A stretch of 20,422 nucleotides of DNA from JAJFGI01 sp036397065 (GCA_036397065.1 DASWJP010000201.1:1-20422), one strand, 5' to 3'. Shown: positions 8,604 to 16,282, counted from the stretch's first letter. Made by a program: numbers and translations. Notes: generated by a model not told the origin, from the letters alone.

Positions 8604-8712
8604 GTCCTCACCTGTGCCCGGTAGACGCTCGGCCGAAGGCGGCCGATATCCATGGGTTCTGTTTAATGATGGCCCCAGATTGCCATATAGGCCATGGTCC
8701 TGTCCAGAGTAA

Positions 8713-8726
8713 TGAACGAACGTTCA
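8713..8726. promoter_or_regulatory. Operator half-site pair 1 (TGAACG-AA-CGTTCA)
   Basis: An inverted repeat of two 6-base arms around a 2-base centre, typical in size for a TetR-family operator. It is the left member of a tandem pair with centres 23 bp apart. Its downstream flank repeats exactly: CGTTCAATCAA occurs at 8721-8731 and again at 8744-8754. The neighbouring BetI-like regulator is the natural candidate ligand; binding is inferred. Confidence 0.75.
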
Positions 8727-8733
8727 ATCAAAT

Positions 8734-8751
8734 ATTGAACGATCGTTCAAT
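8734..8751. promoter_or_regulatory. Operator 2, perfect 18-bp palindrome ATTGAACGATCGTTCAAT
   Basis: A perfect 18-bp palindrome containing the same TGAACG-NN-CGTTCA core as the site 23 bp to its left. As I recall, the known BetI operators of choline operons contain related ACGTTCAAT half-sites, which agrees with the BetI-like protein encoded 170 bp downstream. The tandem arrangement suggests two dimers binding on nearly the same face, two helical turns apart, and controlling both divergent operons. Confidence 0.8.
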
Positions 8752-8759
8752 CAATTTAG

Positions 8760-8788
8760 TTGATAATCGGACTCCAATTGGCTATTCT
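8760..8788 (+). promoter_or_regulatory. Candidate sigma70-type promoter for the regulator gene
   Basis: TTGATA at 8760-8765 and TATTCT at 8783-8788 are separated by 17 bp, a good fit to a vegetative promoter. It begins 8 bp after the second palindrome, so a repressor bound there could hinder RNA polymerase. The leader to the ATG at 8924 would be about 130 bases. No transcript data are available. Confidence 0.4.
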
Positions 8789-8923
8789 ATAAGCCGAATA
8801 TCCGCGGTATCTTGCGATTCGGCGGCCCATGGGAGGGCGCGATTCGGCCTTAATCGGCGACGGACGATGGGGCAAAGATAGGAGGTATCCAGCGGAAATG
8901 GTCGGCAGGTCGATGGAGGTTAG

Positions 8924-9658
8924 ATGGGACGAGCCCACAATTCGCACGCACTCTCCGGCCGCGCATTGGTGGCCATGAAAACCTTCGGCGCCACCCGCCG
9001 GGGCAAGGTGGTGCGCAAGGAGAGCACCCGTAAGGATAGCTCCCGCAAGGAAAGTAAGGAATTCCGCCAGCAGCAGCTGATCGAGGCGACCATCGATTCC
9101 CTCGCCAAGCGGGGGTACGCCGATACCACGACGGCGGTGGTCGCCGATGGCGCCGGCCTGTCTCGGGGCATCGTCAACTTCCATTTCGAGAGCAAGGAAA
9201 AGCTGCTGGTCGAAACCTTGCGCACTCTCTCCACCGAATACCGGAGTCATTGGCGCACCGCCCTGAAGAATGCCGGGCCGGGGGCTGCGGACAAGATCCG
9301 CGCCCTGGTACTGGCCGATTTCGACCGCAAGGTCTGCACCTCCCGCAAATTGGCCGCCTGGTGCGCCTTTTGGGGCGAGGCCAAGTCGCGGCCGACCTAC
9401 CAGGATCTCTGCGGCGCCAACGACCGCGAGTACCAGTTCACGGTGCTCAACCTGTGCCGAGAGCTGGCCGATGCACAGCAATCGCCGGCCCTGCTGGCGC
9501 GCGGTCTGGTGTGCCTGCTGGAAGGCATGTGGCTGCATTTGATGATGAGCCCGAAGGAGGTCACGGCCAGCGAGGCACGGGCCGTTTCGCTGGCTCACCT
9601 GGCCAGCGTGTTCCCAAAGCATTTCACGCCGGATGGCGACGTGCGCGGGTGGCCATGA
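8924..9658 (+). CDS. TetR/AcrR-family transcriptional regulator, BetI-like
   Basis: A 244-residue protein with a TetR N-terminal helix-turn-helix (about 48-95; QQQLIEATIDSLAKRGYADT then GLSRGIVNFHFESKEKLL). Its C-terminal region AAWCAFWGEAKSRPTY aligns with the KAWLAFWASSMHQP segment of BetI, the choline/betaine repressor. The ligand is probably a betaine, carnitine or a CoA derivative (inference). Compared with BetI (about 195 residues) it has an extra basic N-terminal tail rich in K/R-E/D-S repeats (about 28-47). The ATG at 8924 has GGAGG four bases upstream; an alternative ATG at 8975 would remove 17 residues and still keep the basic tail. Its stop overlaps the ATG of the next acyl-CoA dehydrogenase (ATGA), indicating translational coupling. 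It likely binds the tandem palindromes at 8713-8751. Confidence 0.9.
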   Translation: MGRAHNSHALSGRALVAMKTFGATRRGKVVRKESTRKDSSRKESKEFRQQQLIEATIDSLAKRGYADTTTAVVADGAGLSRGIVNFHFESKEKLLVETLRTLSTEYRSHWRTALKNAGPGAADKIRALVLADFDRKVCTSRKLAAWCAFWGEAKSRPTYQDLCGANDREYQFTVLNLCRELADAQQSPALLARGLVCLLEGMWLHLMMSPKEVTASEARAVSLAHLASVFPKHFTPDGDVRGWP

Positions 9659-10848
9659 CAGCCGCCTTCGACAGTTTCGCTTTGCCCGAGGGGGCGTGCG
9701 CCTGGCGGACCAAGGTCCGGCGCTTTGTCGATGACGAATTGGTCCGCTGGGAAACCGAAGCCGAGATGAACGACGGCTGGATCCCGAAAGAGGCCTCGGA
9801 CCGGCACGAAAAAATGGCCATGGAGATGGGCTTGCCGCGAATGGATGCTCCGCGCGAGCACGGCGGCCTGGCCCTGAGCATTCTCGAGCAGGCGGTGATC
9901 GCCGAACAGATCGGCCGGGTCACCAACGGCATCGCCTGGTGCTATCCGGAAGCCCAGGCGTGGATGTTTGATGCCTGCAACGCCGATCAGCTCAAGCGTT
10001 TCGTATTGCCCATGATGCGGGGGGAACGGCACTTCTGCTATGCGATTACCGAGGAAAATGCCGGCTCGAATGTGGATGACATCGTCAGCACCGCATCGCG
10101 CGATGGCGGCCACTATGTGGCGAATGGCGTGAAATGGCACGTCACCAGCGCCAATCTGGCCGATGTGATGGTATTCCAGGCCAAGATCGCGGGCGGTGCC
10201 AACGCTGGCAGCCACGCGCTGTTCTTTCTTGATAAGGATACGCCCGGCGTCAGTGTGGTGCGCACGCCGCTCTATGCCCATACCTACCGGCACCACCATC
10301 CGATCTTTCGCTTCGAAAATGTGCGTATTCCGGCGGAGAACCTGATCGGCCGCGAGGGCGACGGCATGGATTTCACCTTTGCCTGGTTCCGCCGCGAACG
10401 GCTGATGATCGCGGCCCGCTGTTGCGGTGCGGCCGGACGCCTGATCGACGAAGCCACCGATTTTGCCCGGACCCGGACCATCGGCGGCGAGGCCATCGCC
10501 GGCTTTCAGATGATCCAGGCCATGCTGGCCGATTCCGTCACTGAATTGCATGCCGCCCGCCTGATGACCTACGAGGCCGCGGCGGCGCACGACCGGGGCG
10601 AGGATGTGAAAACCCTGCACACCCGGTGCTCCATGGCCAAGTTGTACGCCTCGGAAATGGCCTATCGCGTGGCCGACCGGGCCGTGCAAATATTCGGCGG
10701 CCGGGGCTATATGCGGGAGAACGTGGCGGAACGGTTCCTGCGCGAATTGCGGGTCGACCGCATCTGGGAAGGGACCAGTGAAATTCAACGTCTGATCATC
10801 GCCAAGGGCCTGCTCAAGCGCGGCCTGGCCGGCACGCTGGGGGCCTGA
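9655..10848 (+). CDS. Acyl-CoA dehydrogenase family protein (first copy)
   Basis: The 397-residue FAD acyl-CoA dehydrogenase begins at the ATG overlapping the regulator's stop; the frame is open further upstream, but that part has no family similarity. The fold segments are visible: CYAITEENAGSNVDD (FAD/substrate loop, about 127-141), NGVKWHVTSANLADVMVF, and the C-terminal GGRGYMRENVAERFLRELRVDRIWEGTSEIQR. E372 in WEGTSEIQR is at the catalytic-base position of medium-chain-type enzymes, so alpha,beta-dehydrogenation of an acyl-CoA with electrons to ETF is expected. Sitting between a BetI-like regulator and an ABC importer in a carnitine locus, it may oxidise gamma-butyrobetainyl-CoA or a carnitine acyl chain. 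A second dehydrogenase lies at 17784-18944, and which one serves the betaine step cannot be told from sequence. Confidence 0.9.
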   Translation: MTAAFDSFALPEGACAWRTKVRRFVDDELVRWETEAEMNDGWIPKEASDRHEKMAMEMGLPRMDAPREHGGLALSILEQAVIAEQIGRVTNGIAWCYPEAQAWMFDACNADQLKRFVLPMMRGERHFCYAITEENAGSNVDDIVSTASRDGGHYVANGVKWHVTSANLADVMVFQAKIAGGANAGSHALFFLDKDTPGVSVVRTPLYAHTYRHHHPIFRFENVRIPAENLIGREGDGMDFTFAWFRRERLMIAARCCGAAGRLIDEATDFARTRTIGGEAIAGFQMIQAMLADSVTELHAARLMTYEAAAAHDRGEDVKTLHTRCSMAKLYASEMAYRVADRAVQIFGGRGYMRENVAERFLRELRVDRIWEGTSEIQRLIIAKGLLKRGLAGTLGA

Positions 10849-10930
10849 TCGGCGTATCCAAGGGTTCAAGGGAGGATAGTGGTCATCCGTACTATTGTCT
10901 GAATGCCCCGGATGGGGCCAAACTGTTTCG

Positions 10931-10948
10931 CCGCCAACAGGTTGGCGG
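10931..10948 (+). other. Inverted repeat CCGCCAAC-AG-GTTGGCGG in the binding-protein leader
   Basis: Eight-base perfect arms around two bases, 87 bp before the binding-protein ATG. A smaller hairpin, GCCCC-GGAT-GGGGC, lies just upstream at 10905-10918. Neither is followed by a T run, so an intrinsic terminator is unlikely. They could be an operator or an RNA structure in the 186-bp gap between the acyl-CoA dehydrogenase and the importer. I see no clear -35/-10 pair in this gap. Confidence 0.4.
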
Positions 10949-11034
10949 GTCACTCAGGATCATGCGGTCCGGTGCCCGCCGGCCAAAGATAAGAAAAACC
11001 ATCGGTGCCGAAACTTAACGGGAGGTAGAAGGTA

Positions 11035-12138
11035 ATGAGTCTTACAAAATCTACGATTGCAACGGCACTGGCCGCTGCCATGCTGTTGGCCGTCGGCCCG
11101 GCTCAGGCCGCCGATGAGAAAGTCATCAATATTTACAATTGGGTCGACTATATCGGCGAGACGACGTTGCCGGACTTCGAAGCGGAGACCGGTATCAAGA
11201 CCGTCTACGATACCTATGACGCGGCCGAGACCGTCGAAGCGAAGCTGCTGGCCGGCCGGTCGGGCTACGATGCCGTGATCTCGGCCGGAAGCTTCATGCC
11301 GAAGATGATCCAGGCGGGCGTCTTCCTGAAGATCGACAAGAGCAAGCTGCCGAACTACAAGAATCTCGACCCAGCTATCCTCAAGATCCTGGACAACTGG
11401 GATCCCGGCAATGATTACGGCGTGCCGTACATGTGGGGCACGGTCGGAATCACCTATAACGTCGACATGATCAACGAACGCATGACCGAAGCGCCCATGA
11501 ACTCGCTCGACATGCTGTTCAAGCCGGAATTGGCGCAGAAGTGGGCCGATTGCGGCATTTCGGTGCTCGATTCGCCCGGCGACATCGTTCCCATGGCCTT
11601 GGCCTATTTGGGCCGGGATCCGGGTTCCGAGGATCCGGCCGACTATGAGGCCGTGGTCGAGATCTTCAAGCCGATCCGCCAATACATCAAGACCTTCGAC
11701 TCGGCGAATTATTTGAATGCCTTGCCGAACAAAGAGCTGTGCATGGTGTTCAACTGGTCCGGCGACTATGCCAATGCGAATGCCCGCGCCGCCGACGCCG
11801 GGGTCGAGATCAACCTGACCTACGTCATTCCGGAGACCGGATCGCCGACCTGGTTCGATGTCTGGAACATTCCCAACGACGCGGCGCACGTGGAGAACGC
11901 CTACACCTTCCTCAACTACATGCTCGACCCGGAGGTGATCGCGGCGGCCACCAACTATACCTACTACGCCAACGCCAACAAGGAGGCGACCGCCCTGCTC
12001 GAGGCCGAGGTTCGCGACGACACGGCGATCTACCCGGACGAGGCGACCTTGAAGATGTTATTCACGCCCAAGTCGCTTTCGGCGAAAGCGGATCGCGCCC
12101 GTACCCGTGCCTGGAGCAAGATCAAGACCGGGCAATAG
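11035..12138 (+). CDS. Periplasmic solute-binding protein of a polyamine-type (PotF-like) ABC importer
   Basis: A 367-residue secreted protein. The signal peptide has a K5 charge, a hydrophobic core and an AQA cleavage site at about residue 25. Mature sequence follows E. coli PotF closely: NIYNWVDYIGE, GVFLKIDKSKLPNYKNLDP, PYMWGTVGITYNVD, and the ending RTRAWSKIKTGQ against PotF RTRAWTKVKTGK. Ligand-site positions known from PotF/PotD are largely kept as aromatic or acidic residues (W36, D38, Y39, W241, D244, W273, D275), while the PotF Glu-Glu pair near 185 reads Gly-Asp here (182-183). The GGGAGGT ribosome binding site is 12 bases before the ATG. Its operon partners argue for a cationic betaine such as gamma-butyrobetaine or carnitine rather than putrescine, but this is inference. 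A 224-bp gap with two hairpins separates it from the ATPase gene. Confidence 0.92.
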   Translation: MSLTKSTIATALAAAMLLAVGPAQAADEKVINIYNWVDYIGETTLPDFEAETGIKTVYDTYDAAETVEAKLLAGRSGYDAVISAGSFMPKMIQAGVFLKIDKSKLPNYKNLDPAILKILDNWDPGNDYGVPYMWGTVGITYNVDMINERMTEAPMNSLDMLFKPELAQKWADCGISVLDSPGDIVPMALAYLGRDPGSEDPADYEAVVEIFKPIRQYIKTFDSANYLNALPNKELCMVFNWSGDYANANARAADAGVEINLTYVIPETGSPTWFDVWNIPNDAAHVENAYTFLNYMLDPEVIAAATNYTYYANANKEATALLEAEVRDDTAIYPDEATLKMLFTPKSLSAKADRARTRAWSKIKTGQ

Positions 12139-12154
12139 CCGGCGCACAGGTTGC

Positions 12155-12195
12155 GAACCGGCCGCCCTCTGCCGCTGGCAGGGTGCGGCCGGTTC
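12155..12195 (+). other. Strong stem-loop after the binding-protein gene
   Basis: Arms GAACCGGCCGC (12155-12165) and GCGGCCGGTTC (12185-12195) pair perfectly over 11 bp. The loop holds a further CTGCC/GGCAG pairing. It starts 16 bases after the binding-protein stop and has no T run, so it more likely protects the upstream mRNA 3' end or attenuates read-through than terminates fully. Confidence 0.75.
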
Positions 12196-12231
12196 CAGTC
12201 TGAAAGGGTCTGGTGCATGTAACGAATGTGT

Positions 12232-12271
12232 GGCGCGGCCGCGATCTTTTCCCAAGATGGTTGGCCGCGCC
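12232..12271 (+). other. Second stem-loop before the ATPase gene
   Basis: Outer arms GGCGCGGCC (12232-12240) and GGCCGCGCC (12263-12271) pair perfectly over 9 bp. Inside them ATCTT (12244-12248) pairs with AAGAT (12254-12258) across a 5-base loop. There is no T run after it. Together with the preceding hairpin it makes a tandem structure between the binding-protein and ATPase genes. Confidence 0.7.
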
Positions 12272-12362
12272 GTGCCCATGGCGCAACGGGGTGGCGGTTC
12301 GGGTCGGATAGCAGGACGAATAATCGCCGCTGTCGCCGGTCACCAAGGTGGGGTTGGCTCCA

Positions 12363-13547
12363 ATGAATGAAAAAAACGAAACCCAACAAAACGAGGCCAA
12401 ACGTATCGAGGCCCAGCATGTGAAGGACCGACCCTGGCTGGACCCCAAGGCCAAACCGTTTCTCCAGATGCAGGGGTTGACCAAGAAGTTCGGTCTGGTG
12501 ACCGCCGTCGAAGACGTCAATCTAAAAATTTTTCAAGGCGAGCTGTTCTGCCTGCTCGGCGGTTCCGGCTGTGGCAAGACCACCTTGCTGCGCATGCTGG
12601 CTGGCTTCGAGAAGCCGACCTCGGGCCGAGTCATCATCGATGGCCAGGATGTCACCAATACCCCACCCTATGACCGGCCGGTCAACATGATGTTCCAATC
12701 CTACGGCCTGTTCCCGCACATGACGGTGGAAAAGAACATCGGCTATGGCCTGAAACACAAGAAGATGACGGCCGCCGAACGGAACGACCGGGTGGCCGAG
12801 ATGTTGGAGCTGGTGCAACTGACCGGCTACGGAAAGCGCAAGCCCGGGCAGCTCTCCGGCGGGCAACGGCAGCGGGTGGCGTTGGCGCGGGCCTTGGCCA
12901 AGGAACCGAAGCTGCTGCTGCTCGACGAGCCGCTGGGTGCCTTGGATAAGAAGTTGCGGAGTCAGACGCAATTCGAATTGATGAACATTCAGTACAAGAT
13001 CGGCGTCACTTTCGTCGTTGTCACCCACGACCAGGAAGAGGCGATGGCCCTGTCGACACGGATCGCGGTGATGGACAGGGGCGGGGTCATGCAGGTTGGC
13101 ACTCCGACTGAGATTTATGAATATCCGAACAGCCGCTTCACCGCCGATTTCATCGGCTCCATCAACATGTTCGAAGGCGTCGTTCAGTCGGATGCAGGGG
13201 AATTCCTGACCGTCAAGTCACCGGAATTCGAAGAACCGCTGGTGGCCGGCTTCCGCGGCAGCCTGCCGACCGGGACTCCGGTGTCGGTGGCGATGCGGCC
13301 GGAGAAGATCACCATCGGCCGCAGCAAGCCGAAAGCCGGCGGCCGCAATGCGGTGCGCGGTACGGTCATCGATTTGGGCTATTTCGGCAACCATTCGCTC
13401 TATCGCGTGAAATTGGCATCGGGCCGCATGGTCCAGGTCAGCTTTCAGAATGCCCGCCGCGCCGGCGAAACCGAACGGCAGGTCGATTGGGACGACGAAG
13501 TCTGGTTGTCCTGGGATCCGCATGCCGCCCTGGTGCTGACCGAATGA
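12363..13547 (+). CDS. ABC transporter ATP-binding protein, polyamine-type (PotG/PotA-like)
   Basis: A 394-residue ATPase starting at the ATG preceded by AGGTGGGG about nine bases upstream; a GTG 15 bases earlier has no ribosome binding site. It has Walker A GGSGCGKTT (about 66-74), Q-loop FQSYGLFPHM (111-120), signature LSGGQRQRVALARAL (164-178), Walker B LLLLDEP with D-loop LGALD (about 184-195), and H222 in VVVTHDQEEA. A TOBE-type C-terminal domain follows (about 270-394), as in PotG and PotA. The first about 32 residues, before the ABC domain, form an E/Q/K-rich hydrophilic tail. It powers the importer formed with the two permeases. Its stop overlaps the first permease's ATG (ATGA). Confidence 0.93.
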   Translation: MNEKNETQQNEAKRIEAQHVKDRPWLDPKAKPFLQMQGLTKKFGLVTAVEDVNLKIFQGELFCLLGGSGCGKTTLLRMLAGFEKPTSGRVIIDGQDVTNTPPYDRPVNMMFQSYGLFPHMTVEKNIGYGLKHKKMTAAERNDRVAEMLELVQLTGYGKRKPGQLSGGQRQRVALARALAKEPKLLLLDEPLGALDKKLRSQTQFELMNIQYKIGVTFVVVTHDQEEAMALSTRIAVMDRGGVMQVGTPTEIYEYPNSRFTADFIGSINMFEGVVQSDAGEFLTVKSPEFEEPLVAGFRGSLPTGTPVSVAMRPEKITIGRSKPKAGGRNAVRGTVIDLGYFGNHSLYRVKLASGRMVQVSFQNARRAGETERQVDWDDEVWLSWDPHAALVLTE

Positions 13548-14512
13548 GCGCCGTCGGCATCACCAACGCGCCCGCCAACGGATTGACCACGGGCATCGGG
13601 CTCGTCAAGCGCCTGGCATACCGCGCCGCCGATGCCTGGCGCTTCTTCATGATCGCAATACCGTACCTGTGGCTGCTGCTGTTCTTCCTCGTCCCCTTTG
13701 TGATCGTGCTGAAGATTTCCTTCGCGAGCATGATGTTCGCGCAACCGCCGTTCAGCCCGCTGTTCGAGTGGGTCGAGGACGCGGAATTGAGCATTCGCAT
13801 CACGATATCGAACTTTCAGTTTCTGACCGAGGATTCGCTGTACTGGTACGGCTACCTGAATTCGCTGAAGATCGCCGCCATCTCGACCGTCCTGTGCCTG
13901 CTGGTCGGCTATCCGATGGCTTACGGCATCGCCCGGGCGGCGCCGGCAACCCGGAATACCCTCTTGCTGCTGATCATCCTGCCGTTCTGGACGTCCTTCC
14001 TGCTGCGGATTTACGCCTGGATGGGCATGCTGAACAAACAGGGCATCATCAATAATATTCTCGTTTGGACGGGCATCATCAACGAGCCGATTGAGATGAT
14101 GAACACTGATTTCGCGGTCTACATCGGCATCGTCTACTCGTATCTGCCGTTCATGATCCTGCCGCTCTATGCCAATCTCGAGCGCCTGGACGTTGACCTG
14201 CGCGAGGCGGCGATGGATCTGGGGTCGAAGCCTTGGCAGGTGTTCATCGACGTGACCCTGCCGCTGTCTCTGCCCGGGATCATTGCCGGTTCGCTGCTGG
14301 TCTTCATTCCGGCGACTGGCGAGTATGTGATACCGGCTCTGCTCGGCGATGCCTCGAGCCCGATGATCGGCCGCGTTCTGTTCGACGAATTCTTCTACAA
14401 CCGCGACTGGCCGGTCGCCGCCGCGGTGGCGGTGGCTCTGCTGCTCCTTCTGGTGGTGCCGATCATGCTCTTCCAGTACTACCAAAGCAAAGAGGCGGAG
14501 GCGGGCTCATGA
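13544..14512 (+). CDS. ABC transporter permease, PotH-like
   Basis: A 322-residue inner-membrane permease beginning at the ATG that overlaps the ATPase gene's stop. Hydrophobic segments appear at about 34-58, 106-130, 138-160, 191-211, 243-263 and 291-312, consistent with six membrane spans. The cytoplasmic EAA loop that docks on the ATPase is LREAAMDLGSKPWQVFIDVTLP (about 219-240). The arrangement and length match PotH/PotB. The stop overlaps the ATG of the second permease by ATGA, so ATPase and both permeases are translationally chained. Confidence 0.92.
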   Translation: MSAVGITNAPANGLTTGIGLVKRLAYRAADAWRFFMIAIPYLWLLLFFLVPFVIVLKISFASMMFAQPPFSPLFEWVEDAELSIRITISNFQFLTEDSLYWYGYLNSLKIAAISTVLCLLVGYPMAYGIARAAPATRNTLLLLIILPFWTSFLLRIYAWMGMLNKQGIINNILVWTGIINEPIEMMNTDFAVYIGIVYSYLPFMILPLYANLERLDVDLREAAMDLGSKPWQVFIDVTLPLSLPGIIAGSLLVFIPATGEYVIPALLGDASSPMIGRVLFDEFFYNRDWPVAAAVAVALLLLLVVPIMLFQYYQSKEAEAGS

Positions 14513-15351
14513 AGGGACAACGCTCGATCTTCCTCTTCAGCTGGTTATGCTTCGGCTTCGCGTTCCTCTACGTGCCGATCCTGATCATGATGTTTTTCTC
14601 CTTCAACCGGTCGCGGTTGGCGACCGTGTGGGGCGGCTTTTCAACGCAATGGTATGGAGCGTTACTGCAGAACGATCAGATCATCGAGGCGGCCTTGCTC
14701 AGTTTCAGGATCGCCGCCGTGTCGGCGACCTGGGCAGTGATTTTCGGCACCATGGCAGGCTTCTCGCTGTCGCGATTCCACCGGTTCCGGGGCCGCGTGC
14801 TGTTCAGCGGCATGATCACCGCGCCGCTGGTCATGCCCGATGTGATCACCGGCCTGTCGCTGCTGCTCCTCTTCGTCACCCTGGAAGGGGTGATCGGCTG
14901 GCCGGAGGGACGCGGTGCATCGACGATCACCATCGCCCATATCACCTTTTCCATGGCCTATGTGGCGGTCATCGTTCAGTCGCGCCTCAGCACCATGGAT
15001 GAGTCCCTGGAGGAGGCGGCCATGGACCTGGGCAGCCGTCCGTTGCGCGTGCTCTTCGATGTGACCTTGCCGTTGATCGCGCCGGCGATGGTTTCCGGGT
15101 GGCTGCTGTCATTCACCCTGTCCCTCGACGATCTGGTCATCGCCTCGTTTACCTCCGGCCCGGGCGCGAATACCCTGCCGATGCTGATCTATTCCAAGGT
15201 CAAGCTGGGCATCACCCCGGACATCAATGCCTTGGCGACGATCATCATCATGGTGGTCACCACCGGCGTCGTGATCGCGGCCATCTTCATGAACCGGCAG
15301 GAGCGGCGGCGGCTCCAGGATAGCCAGATAGCCGCTATTGAAAAAACCTGA
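14509..15351 (+). CDS. ABC transporter permease, PotI-like
   Basis: A 280-residue inner-membrane permease starting at the ATG inside the previous permease's stop; the frame is open upstream, but that part is a shadow of the first permease. It has hydrophobic spans at about 7-31, 66-88, 100-126, 138-157, 185-212 and 240-262, and the EAA loop LEEAAMDLGSRPLRVLFDVTLP (about 167-188). PotI/PotC-type proteins pair with PotH/PotB-type proteins to form the channel. It is followed after 37 bp by the BKACE gene, which links the importer to carnitine breakdown in one transcription unit. Confidence 0.92.
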   Translation: MKGQRSIFLFSWLCFGFAFLYVPILIMMFFSFNRSRLATVWGGFSTQWYGALLQNDQIIEAALLSFRIAAVSATWAVIFGTMAGFSLSRFHRFRGRVLFSGMITAPLVMPDVITGLSLLLLFVTLEGVIGWPEGRGASTITIAHITFSMAYVAVIVQSRLSTMDESLEEAAMDLGSRPLRVLFDVTLPLIAPAMVSGWLLSFTLSLDDLVIASFTSGPGANTLPMLIYSKVKLGITPDINALATIIIMVVTTGVVIAAIFMNRQERRRLQDSQIAAIEKT

Positions 15352-15388
15352 CGTGTGGCGCGTTAATACCGAAACAAGAGGATAATCT

Positions 15389-16282
15389 GTGAACTGGGAG
15401 ACATTCATCACCTGCGCGGTGACCGGCGCCGGGGATACGGTGGGCAAGCATCCGGCCATGCCGGTGACACCGAAAGACATTGCTACGGCTGCCATCGAGG
15501 CCGCCAAGGCCGGCGCCGCCGTGGCCCACATCCACGTGCGCGATCCGGAAACCGGCAAAGGCGCGCGCGACCCAAAGCTGTTTCGTGAAGTGGTGGATCG
15601 GGTGCGTTCCTCCGGCGTCGATGTGGTGCTCAACCTGACCGCCGGCATGGGCGGCGATATGGTTTTCGGCCAGGACGAGTCACCGCTGCCGTTGGACCCG
15701 GTGGGCACCGACATGGCCGGGCCGCTCGAACGCCTGGCGCATGTGCAGGATTTGCTGCCGGAGATCTGCACGCTCGATTGCGGCACCATGAATTTCTCGG
15801 CCGGCGACTATGTGATGACCAACACGCCGTCCATGCTGCGCACCATGGCCAGGCGGGTGCGCGAGCTGGGGGTGCGGCCGGAGCTTGAGGTCTTCGACAC
15901 CGGCCACCTGGTCTTTGTGAAGCAGTTGGCGCGCGAGGGGCTGCTCGACGATCCGATCATGATCCAGTTGTGCATGGGCATTCCCTACGGTGCGCCGGAC
16001 GATCCGACCACGCTCATGGCCATGGTGCATCAGTTGCCGGCGAACGCCGTGTTCAGCGCCTTTTCCATCGGCCGCCGGCAGTTGCCCTATGTGGCCATGG
16101 CGGTTCTCGCCGGCGGCAACGTGCGGGTCGGGCTGGAGGACAACCTGCATCTGGAAAAGAACGTCTTTGCCAGCAACGGCACACTGGTGGAGCGGGCCGT
16201 GACCATCCTGCAAGGCATGAATGTGAAGATCCTGGGGCCCGATGCGGTGCGCGAGAAACTCAAACTCGCCAAGCACGGCTAA
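15389..16282 (+). CDS. BKACE-family beta-keto acid cleavage enzyme, probably 3-dehydrocarnitine cleavage
   Basis: A 297-residue BKACE (DUF849) TIM-barrel enzyme starting at GTG, with AGAGGA six bases upstream. Zinc ligands H47 and H49 are in AHIHVRDP. E250 in RVGLEDN and the conserved CGTMNF segment also match the family. The family condenses a beta-keto acid with acetyl-CoA and releases acetoacetate plus a new CoA ester; one member activity is 3-dehydrocarnitine plus acetyl-CoA to betainyl-CoA plus acetoacetate. The next gene encodes the enzyme that makes 3-dehydrocarnitine and a domain that would hydrolyse betainyl-CoA, so this specificity is strongly favoured by context. It corresponds in role to the BKACE of the Pseudomonas and Sinorhizobium carnitine clusters. 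Confidence 0.92.
   Translation: MNWETFITCAVTGAGDTVGKHPAMPVTPKDIATAAIEAAKAGAAVAHIHVRDPETGKGARDPKLFREVVDRVRSSGVDVVLNLTAGMGGDMVFGQDESPLPLDPVGTDMAGPLERLAHVQDLLPEICTLDCGTMNFSAGDYVMTNTPSMLRTMARRVRELGVRPELEVFDTGHLVFVKQLAREGLLDDPIMIQLCMGIPYGAPDDPTTLMAMVHQLPANAVFSAFSIGRRQLPYVAMAVLAGGNVRVGLEDNLHLEKNVFASNGTLVERAVTILQGMNVKILGPDAVREKLKLAKHG

Larger units (their letters stand above)
8604..8923. promoter_or_regulatory. Divergent control region between the two operons
   Basis: This 320-bp stretch has no credible gene. It separates the leftward aminotransferase-led operon from the rightward regulator-led unit. It is clearly more AT-rich than the flanking genes around 8710-8800, where the two palindromic operators and a candidate sigma70-type promoter lie. 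The start-proximal ends carry the ribosome binding sites: AGGTGAGG read leftward next to 8603, and GGAGGT at 8915-8920 read rightward. I could not pick a convincing leftward -35/-10 pair. Confidence 0.75.

Noticed and set aside
9250..9654. Upstream extension of the first acyl-CoA dehydrogenase frame
   Set aside because: This part lies inside the regulator gene in another frame and lacks family similarity; the ATG at 9655, overlapping the regulator stop, fits the dehydrogenase N-terminus.
12155..12271. Intrinsic terminator between binding-protein and ATPase genes
   Set aside because: The stems are strong but neither is followed by a run of T, and the downstream genes belong to the same importer, so full termination is unlikely.
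14233..14508. Upstream extension of the second permease frame
   Set aside because: It is a shadow of the first permease; the ATG at 14509 gives a normal permease N-terminus and an ATGA overlap.
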